Assembly: GCA_034670405.1 (NCBI GenBank) | Contig: JAXDDX010000001.1 | Location: 6,009,501 to 6,073,500 of the forward strand | From: Hoplostethus atlanticus | Taxonomy: Eukaryota > Chordata > Actinopteri > Trachichthyiformes > Trachichthyidae | Direction: 5' to 3' | Length of the DNA stretch: 64,000 nucleotides | Shown: piece after piece, positions 11,801 through 23,800 of the stretch | How positions within the stretch are numbered: the stretch's first letter is position 1 | Layout: each line of letters opens with the position of its first letter | Made by a program: the position numbers and the translations under genes | The notes under the pieces: model-generated | Seen by the model: only the letters and a program-made list of their open reading frames with translations | The model's database searches: none | Told to the model about the DNA's origin: nothing

Positions 11801-14800
11801 CTATACTCTTGAGCCATACTCATCTCTCTCTCCAATGTTGTACCCAACGCCTTTATTCTTGTCCTGGTTGGCATCAGATCTAAGGAGTAAATCATAGAGA
11901 GGTACACATAACTTAATTCTTTCTGTTACTGAAATTTTGTCTTCTTCTTAAAGTAGTAGTATATAATATTTGATTCAATTTTCTAAAAAAAAAAAAAGCT
12001 TTGTGACCTTGATCTTTGAAGGTTTTTTTGTGAAGTTGTTGTTTAGTGCCATGATACATGAGCAAGATTTTGAGCCTATGTAGGTAACTTTAACTTTTAT
12101 TTTCATGATATTTCTGTTGGTTAAGATGGACTCTTATCAATTTTGTCCCCGTTAACAATTCCTGTTTCCACAACAGGCAATATTGCCCATGTCGTTTTAC
12201 TCAAGACCTTACCCGTCTATCATCAGAAAGAAATGGCATCGTCGTTTTTTTTGTCATAATAAAATACCAACGCTTTGGAAGTTGGGAAGAGTAGAAGAGA
12301 GCAGGAACGTTTCCCATAGTCTAGTGCAGAAAGCCCATCTGTGATGAACCAGGAGCTCAGTCTCTCACCTCCAAAAGTGTTTTGTACGTCATTACCATAA
12401 GGAAAACGTAAGAGGGTGTGATGCCCTCAGCAGGTGTCCTCACACACACACAGCACATTTTACCAGTGGAGTAAAATGTCCTGCCCTTTTGGGGTTCTCC
12501 TCTCTATTCATTCATATATTGTATCTCGTAGACATAATTTTCCTTTTCATCAGATCCACTTTTCACACAGATGACATCCAGCTGCATTTATTTGTTGATC
12601 CAATTACAAAGCCTTCACAAAAATTGCATGGCAGATATTGCATGTTGGATGTCTGAAAATGAGATTGTGCCATTTGATCATTCAAACGTCAAATTCACAA
12701 AAATCTCGGCAACATGAAAACGAATGTAACACCTACTGCTGGAAATCTGTGAAATTGTTTTATTCTGGTAATCATAAAAAATATTTGAAATGGCTTATTT
12801 CATCATTTTAAGAAATATTTTTAACATTGCTTTGATGTTAAACAAATGTTAATTTTTAATGGTCTTTAAAAAAAGAAAAAAAATGTATCTTGTCTGGACG
12901 ATTGTAATTTTTTTAATGTAATTTTTTTCTAGCCTCATTCTGCATCCCTTTCTCAGCTCTCAGTTTTATCCTCTCCACATTGGCTTCCAACTAAGCTAGC
13001 CCCAATTTGTATGTTGTATATACACTATATACAATTTAAATTTTGCCTTCCTCCCAGGTTTCCTCTGACCATTTGAAAGTCTAAAATGTACTTAAATCTC
13101 TTTCTGAAAGACTGTTCTCTCATATCTAAAAGTTAATTCAATTCTCTGAATCTATTATTGACTATGTACTATATCAAATCTGTGCTAAACACAACAATCC
13201 AAACTCCAGAAAATATACACCACGGTGCAACTCTTATGGAAAACCACCATCACACAAAATGTGCTCTTGATTTAAACGATGTCACACTGTCTAGTGTGGC
13301 ACAAATGAGTGTACAGCTGCTTCTCTTGAAATATCCTCTGCAATTGTCCATTTTAACTTTTTTTAAATGTAACCTTTTATATATATGCACCCAAAATAAA
13401 TCTTGGACAGCTCTGTTCTGAGTTTGCTCTACCACTTAAACATATGCCCTCTCAATGACAGGAATGTTTTGGAAAATCCCTATCAGGCACATAACTACAA
13501 AATAATAACAGACAAATGATAGATAGACACATCAGGTTCCAGTTCTCAGACAATCAATTCTCAAGTGTTAGTTTTAGTTAGTTTTTCAAGTCTTGATTAT
13601 GAAAATCATCAGGTTTACCAGCTGTGTTTAGTCGATTTTAACTGACCTTTCAATATTATAGGCGCAGCGTGATTTTAACAAGCACAATGATGGTCTTCTG
13701 TTGGTGTTTCCCCTTTACCTACCTTTTTTGCTTTATTTGGCAGCATACTAAAAAGACAATGAGAACAAGTCCCAGTGCAGAGGCCAACACTGTGGACACC
13801 AGTACACCTGCAAGGTATGGGAGCAACAGCATCAGTAATCACCAAAGGCAATAAGGGATAAAAGGATAATTGGGGTCTTGGACTCAGTGTGTGTGTGTGT
13901 GTGTGTGTGTGTGTTGGGTATGTGTTTTCAAATTTTGAGTGTGTGAAAAATTAAAAAATTAGGGCAAAAGATTAGAGAGAAAAACAATCAAAACTTTGAC
14001 CAAAACTGCTCCAAAATCCAAATGTTAAAATATTTCAGTGCCGTTAAAAATATCTGCTATGGTGAGGTGAGATTTTTATATAAATATCTGAACTCACAGT
14101 TGTTATATTCTAAACTATTGACCTATGTTCTGTCATAATGTATTAGATATCCACACAGATCCATTGATAGTTTAGTTTGGTAATTTCTATTCCTTTACAT
14201 CTACAAACCAGTTTTCTGATTCCACTGAGTCGACGTGGGGGCTCACAGAGATAAAAGGGCTAATTTGAACTCTTGTGTTACTCATTTGCTAAAACCCTAA
14301 CAAAATGTTAGTGGCCAGTCTACTATACAGAAAGTGAGAGTCACGTGATGCTGGATAAATATGAGATAGCCATGGAAAGGATGACATGCAACAGGAGGTA
14401 AGTGTAAATGTACAAAATAGAAAAATACAGAAAAGCAACATACCAAGATTCATCCAAGACAGGTCAGCTGAGTAACAGAGAAAAAGAGAAAAGAAAAGTG
14501 AAAATAAGATTCATAGAGGAAAAGACACCAATACCATCATAGGAAGAAGAGTCAAAAGGAAAAAAATGACCATTAATAACTGCAAAGTCGACTTCACCAC
14601 AGACAGTTCTTTAAAAGACACTAGCTGGCGGTTTTCACAGTTCAAACTAACAAACAGAGTCAGACAAATTCATGAACTTTTTGCTGAAAAATGGTGACAT
14701 CAGTTCTTTGCTCCTGTCATCCCCCTTGCTCTGTTCTTGATCAGTCTATCCTGTCTACTCACAGCATTTAAACCTGCCATTTAACGTGACAGGCATGTGG

Positions 14801-17800
14801 CCAATGCCTGCCTCCTCATGGAGAGGGTTGTTAAATCATCCCTGGACTGTGGTCATGTTTGTTACCATACAGACACTATCACACCTGTTCTCAAAAAAAA
14901 AACCTTCCCTTTTTGCCAGGGATGTAGAAAAGGGAAAACCTCCCTAAATTCAGTTTACCCACCTTTTCATTTGTGGAACAGAGTTTCCTCAACTTTTAAG
15001 GCTGACACATTTTTTCATGACAGAAATTTGTAGTACGCATCATATATATAGTATAAACCAGTGTAGGTGATGAGCCTGCGATGGCTAGTGTGACAAATGA
15101 CCTTTTGATGGTTGCTGCCTCGCATTATATGAGTATCCTCATCCTTTTAACCCTGAGCACAACTTTCAAATTTTCTCCATCTGGAAACTGTAAACAGCAT
15201 CAAATCAACCACATCAACTGCTCCTTATGGTTTCAGTGCTTGTCTGATGAAGTGCATTGTGGCTCGAAATGTTACCAGGTGGTAATACATTTTTTATTTT
15301 GTCTTTGATCTGCCCAGCACCTGCACTTAAAACGGATATGCGTGCCTCCTTTTTACGTCTTCAGTCCTTGGCTCCCTTCTTGGTCATATAATCCATAGCC
15401 ACAGTCTCAAATATCATCTCAACGCTGATGACACTCCTATCACCCCTACCAAATTATACACCTCATCTGCACTACACGTTCCACTACTGCCTACATAGGA
15501 TGAAAACCTGATGATGATGTAGTGTTGGTAGCTGCCTCCCTTCATGCTCCAAACTTGGGAGTGCTCCCCATCTGCACCATGTCTTTTGAAACACACGACA
15601 AGGCATGACTGCCCTGTGTCACCGCAGGAGCATTTCTTTTCATTCGTTATTTTCTTTATTTCTGATGCCAAATGCATCATCCACCTATTAATTACCGTTT
15701 GTCTAGATTATTGCAACTTCATGCTCCACGGTTCCTTATGGAGCAGGTTACTGTAATTTTCAATTATGTTGCCCATTTCCTCATATGCACTATATTGCCA
15801 GCACCTCCAAGATCTTCACCTCAGCTTTGTCTACCAGAACTTTGTCTGCTAGAAGTCAGCCTCCCGTGACACTGAAAAGGTTTAAGCTGGAGAAAATGAA
15901 TGAATTAGTAATAATACTAGTTACATGAGTTCAGAGCAAAAGGTATAGTCGAGGAGGGAAAAAATATGCTTCATATATAATGCTTTTATTCAAAACAATG
16001 CCAAGTCTAGTGGCTTCCTTACTTATTTCAAATGGCATTTAGAACAGCAGCACAAATTGGTACAGAATCCAGGAATGTTTAAATGCTTAAGCTCTCGTAA
16101 ATGCTTCTGGTTTAGCTGCCTTTTCCATTGTGCAAGACAATAACCACAATAACTACTTACATAGCATAGCACTAAACTTTCCGAAAAACTCTAATCTCCT
16201 TTCCAGGCAGTGTCTTGTCTTTGCGTGTATTACATATAGCGTCATGGTCAGTTTATAGGCAAGCAAGGTTAAGCTAGAAAACTCTCCAAAGAGACAAAAT
16301 TCCCATTGTGAGATACCCTCATTCATCATTTTGACAAAAACAATCTGAAATGAACATAATACACTAAAATGTGCCATTTTAAGATACTATGGGAATGGGA
16401 ATTTTGTCTCTTTTGAGCAGTGGTTTCAATATTTCAATATTTTCTTCAAAATATTAAGCCTGAGTACTCGTATTTGTAAGAACAGTAACTACAGTAGATT
16501 AAGTAAAGCTACAATCTTTTTCTAACAAAATGATTATGTGCACATACTAAAAATAATAATTTAATATTAAATAATTTTGTGAAAAGTCATCAGAAGATGA
16601 CAGTTTGGTCAGGAGAACTTGGGGCTACAATGTGTTGAAATAATAATCTTTCATTCTGGGATACACAACTGATGTCCACTACAGAAGGTGATATAAACTG
16701 AGTCTAGATTGTCTACAATATCTTGTCAAGAATATTTCTAGTCTTCCCACTCCATTGGCAGAAGCCAGGGATGTGGATGACCCTGACTGGGCACAGTGGC
16801 AGGGGAAAGACCTCCATACTTTGTCAGTGGCACGGTGTGCTTCAGTGCTGTGGAAGTGTCCCTATGGCCCATCGAGGCTTTGGTCAGAGAGCGATCTAAT
16901 TCAAAAGCCTCATCTGTTGGCCGTCCACGGAGGATATGTCTGATGGTGGAGAGGGCTAGGTCTGACTTACAATCCAGGTAGCTCCTGAGGTTGAGCTCAG
17001 GGAAAACTATGTCTTTGAGAGCCTGAACCAGCTGAATCTCAGTGTGGGATTGTCTGAGCTGATGGATAACTCTCTGTTCCAACGAGACATAGCATAATGT
17101 GTCCTCAGTGAGTCCTGACTTTCCCACAGAGCGGTTGGTCTGGCTCTTTTTCTGTAGAGAGGATTTCAGCCGTTGTAGTTTGGGGTTGGCCAGGGTCCCG
17201 CTGTGCTGGTTCTTGAGGTCTTTCCACTTCTTGCCAACACGAGGCTTTTCTGAGCCACTTGGTAGGAGTTGATAGAGCCCTTCGTCAGCCAGGTCTGCTA
17301 GGTCACCAACCAGTAGCTGTTGAATGATTTTCTTCCTCACAAGTGGAGATGTGACTGTAAGAGTACCATGCAGTCCTCTGCCTGCATCAGACACAGAGCC
17401 AATCACAACTTGTTAAACAACCCAGCTCAAGGGATATTCCAGGGTCTGGAATAAAAAAAAGGGTCTTTGGCCTACAGGCCCAGCATGCAACAGCGTTACC
17501 TGTAGTGGTAAACTGAATGTATAAGCCATCTCGTGCTGAATGCCTCATGAAAGACAGAATAACAGAGGATGATGCACTGCCATGTCAAAACAGATCTGCC
17601 ATTAGAAAAGTATAGCCCTGAGAGAAATGAGGAAAACATGCAGATTCTTAACATACAGCAGTGTATGGCATTTACGTCCATACAGTGCGGTAAACCACCA
17701 CTGACTTAAAGTACGCCTTTGAAGACAGATTTAATTGGCTGTTGAGTAGTTTGTTATATAAAAGGAATGGTTAATTTGTTTGCATCTTGAAGGATGGCCT

Positions 17801-20800
17801 ACTTTCCAACAAGCTCATCCCTCGCAATCAACTTTACAGACGGTTATGAATAACATCAAGGCAACAGCTTAACCACAAGCAGGTGATACCATACGAGCAA
17901 AAGACAGCTTGACAGCCCTGTAGAAGAGAAAAATAACACCCACACCTCATTCAAACCAAACTCAAAGCCATTTTTAAAGCAGTGCAGTGGCTATGCCATT
18001 CAAACAAGTATGGTGAACTTTTCCCCTCATGCTCCAATGTCGAGGCAAACCCATTTTGAAGACCATACTTACCATCCTTAAAAGATACCAGGACTACTCG
18101 GTTGTCAGTGAGTTGTAGTCTCCTGTAGTTGTCATTCAGAGGCACAAGGGCTGATTCCTGAGCATAGGAGGAGTAGATGGCAGTTGCTAGGGCCAGAAAC
18201 TGGGGAGACACAACAAAACAAACATGTTAAACATAGACAGACCTTAAAAAACATTATCATTTAATTTGCAGACTAATTTGGGTGTTAAATTAGGTTGATT
18301 TCAAGGTTAAATTCAAATGTTAGCCCCTGTGAAAACATCTGGAACAATGATGGTAAATCTAATTAAACAGAATAGGCCTATTTTAGTAATTGAAAACCTG
18401 CTTAGAGAGGTTAAGAGTGTTGAAGCACCTGTTTGCGAGAAATTGTCACAGGATTCCTGAACACCGTCCACAGCACGCTAGGATAGCATGGAGGAGTCGT
18501 CAGTGACCCATCATAGCGGTAATACTCATCCAAACGTGCAGGCAGCAGCGCTCTGATGTTGAAACCTGGCACCTGCACTCTCTGATCTGCCGGTTGAGAT
18601 GCACAACGCAATTCATTTCACTATGAAACACCAATCTAAGTGGGAGTAAACTCTTTTGGATTAGGTTTTCAGAATGAATGCAAGTGGATGAAGATTCAGA
18701 AAAAAAGCCTGACTACTGGTGATGTCTGTGGATCGCCAAAGTAGTTGATGTTGATGGTTAACAGCTCATGAACTTATATGTTGTGTGCTAAAACTGGAAA
18801 ATGTTCCACCAAGACGTGAAATATCTCTTTAAACTCACCTCTGTATTTGATACCATTGATGAATTTCAGAAACTGTTCGAAGGTTGGATTGAACTCCCCA
18901 ACCTGTATGTAAAGCATATTTAGAAAGGTCTGCTCCAGAGGCATTCGGTATTAAGGTCACTTTCCCAACCCGCTGACCCTCTCCACAGAGTCTCACCTCA
19001 ATCAGAACACCCAGCACAGCCAGGCCGTCAGATTTGTCTATAGCCATGGAAAGGTTGGCGTATTTGTCCGAATTGAAGTGGACAAGATGCATCTGTGAAA
19101 GTGAAGAGAAAAAAGTCAAGATCATGTGCCTCATAAAAGTTTATATATCTAATCAGTCAGCCTTATTTCAAAATATGTTGACCGGTCTGCCTTCTGCTCT
19201 ATCTTTATCTTATAGTTTCTCTCTTCTTTGTAGTCCTTCATCTTTATAAATACACTTTATGGCAAACTTTTGTCACTAAACACATTTTTTCCACATAGGT
19301 GTTAATTGGATTGGAAATAGCTGGTACTGTTCAGCTGATGGCATACTGATGAGAAGTCTGTGTGTTACAAGAAAAGCGTACAAGAAATATTGGAGTGGGT
19401 GGACCATTACAGCACAGGAGTAGGTACCAGATGTGTAGTTGTTTTGCCGATGATATTGTGTACGTATTCTGGGTACCACAAAGGCATGTTAGTCATGCAA
19501 GCAAAATATGCAGGAATTGTATTTATGGACTATGGTCTGTCCTGGGAAAAAGGGGGACCATTCCACTATTTCTGGGAAATGTTCAATTTGACATCATTCC
19601 ATCCCTCCAAAACAACATGTCATCAAGGAAAAGTAAGAGACTGTGGTTGTGGAGTCTGGAGACACTTGAAAAGATGCATGCGCTTGACGTGTCCACTGAC
19701 AAACTCAGGTCAAACCACAGCACCTTAAATGTGGTTGTGCTGCAGCAGGAGCATGGTCCCATAAAAGGACACAGGTTGTAACAATTTCAGCTCCTACCCA
19801 CAGCCATTTAAATGAACGTTGAATGATATAAAAAGTCACATGTTTTTTGTCTGTGTTATGAAGTAGAGTGCCGTCAAATTTGTCTTTTCTTTCTCATAAT
19901 AAACTGCGTGACTCTTCCTCGTGTGCAAAACTGCTTACTGGCCTTAACACATTAAATAGCACAGCCAGACACTCTGTTCAAGAGGTGGTTGAAAACCCAA
20001 GCATATAATAGTCTAGGACTCTAATCCCCGAAAAGCCTGGAAAAATAAGAGGTGCTGATCGTACTGAGGTTGACTGAAATTACGTCTTCGCCTTTTGGTA
20101 TGTGCAACTATGTGAAAAAATATGTACATTTCTGAATGGTAAAATGTTAGGGCATACATTTTGAGCTGAAGTTAGGCCTAGTAATCTGGCACAGAATATT
20201 TTATTTCCATTTATTGTGTACACTGCAATTTGGCAGTTTGATACAGATCATAATATTTTAGTGAGCATAACAGTGAGCTCCTTCTAATCTCATTGGCTGT
20301 CTAGCCTCAAAAGTCATTTATCATATTCTTTATCATATTCTTCTTACAGTGGCCTGCCTCACAACTGCTTGTTTAAAGTTACAGTGTTCCAAGCCTCTTT
20401 AATTAGAATGACTCATGGTTTCAGATGTTTTATACAAGCATTCAATTATACGAAGTCAATTACATAAAGTGGATAAAGTGGAAGATGCATCTCAGCTGCT
20501 TCTGAAACCATCTAAAGGGTGGATGCTACAAAACTGCCACGATGCTGGGGAACTGGGACAGGAATATGCACATAGGCAGCTCTTCACAAGTTTATTCAGC
20601 CTGAGCAGCATTGTCTGAAAGCCTTGAAGGGTGTCAGTGGGTCTGGTCACTCTGCCAGTCAAATGTCACACATTTAAGTCATAGAGTATTAAATCATTTG
20701 TCTGGACGCTGAGATACTGTGGCATGATGCTGAGACCGGTGAAAGACCTGTTTAAACCAATGGTCTAAGCTGCACTCAAACAATGATAGTGACCCCTCAA

Positions 20801-23800
20801 TTTACTTTTTGCACCCACCGCTGCAATAAAAGTGCATCAGTCGAGGGGAGACAGAAGTGCTCTTTGCTCTGTTTACCTCTGCTGCATACTGCTTACTGTG
20901 CACCATGTGTTCAGAGCCAGCGAGCCTGTTGGAGGAACCCCAGTGGAAATGGAGTTGAGCTGCAGTATAGCGATGAGGCAGGCTGGAGATGTGCATCTTG
21001 GAGGGCAGTGATAGTTGCACTGTGGACATAAAGACAAAAACCCCACACATAGCAGAGCAGGGGAGGGAGTTACATCAGCTGACCACTTATTTGATCATTT
21101 GTAATAGTGCATTAATCATGAATTTGTATCAGGATACTTGGTGGTCAGGAATAAGCATGCTGATATCAATTTACTGAGCATATCTTATCAAACAGGAGGA
21201 TCAGGAACGAGAACAATGGAATCATATGAATCATCAGTTTGATCTATCCAACACCTAAACTGAAGAATCCAACAAGGCCTGCTCTGTGCTGCCAGATGTA
21301 TCTTTTAAAAGCTTTTAGCAGTGTTTGAGATATGTCAGATACATGGAGTGATGCAGTCACATGCCACTGTCCAGATGTTTGTCATTTAGACACTGTATGA
21401 CAAATGGTTGCTTAAAAGTAAAAGAACTGTGTCAGCATATTTCAGACACACGTCATGCTGATAATGCCACTCAGCTAGTGGCTTTGTAACCCATTGGGCA
21501 TGCACACATAAGCACTTGGGTGGTGAAACAGTGGCTGCTGAGTAATAGCCATCCTAATGTTGTGACCAAGACAGGGCAGATATTACATGCATAATATGCT
21601 ACAGATGCTTTGATGGACATTCCTCATATGTACCATTTCCTTCATCACGCTTCGAGAAACATGTAAGAAACGAATCTAGTCGGTTCTGCAGCAAGCTGTT
21701 TGGTGCCACAGTTTACACCACTTTTCTGTGACTGCAACTGTATACCTTCTCTTCAAACAAAGCAGAATCACACAATAATAAAACAGTGTAATTGTGTGGA
21801 ATAATCACATTCATTGGCCTAAGTAATCAAAATAACTTGTCTTTATGTGGTGCACGGGCATTGTTGTCTAAAAGCTATATTGAGATCTAGCAATTAAATT
21901 TGAGTGTGTTGAGAATAGATATCACACAGAATTGTGGGAAATAAAACTGATGCAGGTTTCTTTTGTTATGATGCACCAGACCCAGTGGGGACGATGACTT
22001 ATCTCTGCTCATATTTTCCCAGACTAAATATGGGGCTCTTTATTTGGGTGAAAGGACAGCAAAGATAATAAGAGAGTGATTATGGAAAATTGCTGTGGTT
22101 GATGGAGAAAGGCGATCCTCCTATCATTTTCCTTAAGTTGACCCAGAAAGACAAGAAGAGACTATTCCTCATACATTTATCTGGGACCATTTCTAATGAC
22201 GCCATTGGAAAATATTTATTTTTTCGTTTCAAGATGTCTGTGTTCTATAGGCTCAAGCCATGCAGAGTCTATCAGTCTACCTTTATTAAAATAGTATTGT
22301 TAATTGTGATGGGTTGAGTTTATAAATAAAGCTTGATTTATCAATTCTACATCATCGTGTATTTCGTGGATAACACTGATGATTCATGCTCACCAGAATG
22401 TCCATTGTTTCCAAGAGTAAGCTGCTCTTTGGCTGACAGGTTGTAGTTCTGGACCTCAATTGGACGTAGAGTAGGGTCAAATCTTAGCAGCTCTGACTTG
22501 ATGTCTATTGGAGACTGGAATGCCCCACCACAAAAAGGATAGTGCTTGTACCAATGGTGCTGTCCATCCGGTCCTGCAACAGTATCAACATAAATCATTA
22601 CACTACAGTACCTGTTGCAGCCCAAATGATATTATCACGACAGCTTCAGGTGAACAACATAATAAACTGTAATATTGCATGTACTGTAAAGCATCAGAAA
22701 AGTGTGTTTCTCCAATGAGAGTATAATGGGGTTGCTTCAAAACATGAGCAGTTATTATACATCACATGGCCTTTCAAATGTTAAACTGTTCCATCTTAAA
22801 GGGCAAACGAGCAAAGCATGCCCCAATGTAAAGTGCAGGAGAGGATGACTTCAGAGCACCAGGGCTTGTCCTGGCCTACTGGACACCGTTATCTGTAATC
22901 AAAGTGAAGTATTATTATCTGCTTACAGAACAGCCTGGGAGAGGCCTGTGGCTTATTCCCGGCTTGCTCCTTGCCGCATTGAAGGCAGTGAGAGTGAGAA
23001 CCAGGCTGTTGTTAGCTGGAAGAACCAGTGAGAATACTGTCTCTTTCCAAATGAGAGGTTACTATAAAGCACAGAACACCAAAATGGCCACTCTTCAAGT
23101 CATGCACTATGTGACCTCAGCTGAGGGTGTCTGAGGAAGCAATGGAGCACGCTGGCCTTGGAAATAATGCACGTGAGAGAGACAAATGATAATCACAAAT
23201 TGATTTTGAAGAAAAGAAAATCAGGAAGTTCTTGATTTCTGGGATGATTTCATTCAGCGTGTTGACTGAAGAGTAAGGATCCATGCTGAGCTTTATGACA
23301 TTCATAGTTTACTAAGAATGACCCTCTCAAAACAGTGATACAACCCAATGGTAGCTGAGTAAACAACTCAGTGAAAGGCATTGATTGTAGCTGTGCTCAC
23401 ATCACTGTTGCATTTTAACAATCAAGTCATTATCCATTCAGAGTCCATTTAAAGAATTCACCATTCAACATATGCCAGATGACTGTCATTAAACATGAAT
23501 GATGCAGCGTGTAGCCTTCCTCCATCACGACTGTCACTTCTCACAGAAATGTGAATCGATTCTTCATGACATGCCAAACGGCATCCAGAGAATCTGTGAA
23601 GTCACTGAACACTTGTTTGAGGGAAAACTCAAAGGTCAGACTAGGCAAAGTATTCCTATAATAAGAAAGAAAGTTAGTCTCACAGCTATAATTACTCAAT
23701 GTCAAATTTATTTGCTATTTAAATTAGAGCCGGCTTGCCCTCTCATAATCACATCAGTTTCCTGTGGTGTCCCTTTAGTGTTCCCTGGCAGAACATGACT

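Noticed and set aside
17497-17681. Other reading frame of exon A in the nested gene (ending SVYHYR)
   Set aside because: It leaves phase 2 and joins the long exon only by a second acceptor three bases on; the TTTG|RGLHG join through the first acceptor reads more like a protein and starts at an ATG.
19362-19781. 139-codon plus-strand frame in ca12 intron 4
   Set aside because: Two overlapping frames of similar length cover the same DNA, neither with family motifs; more likely chance.
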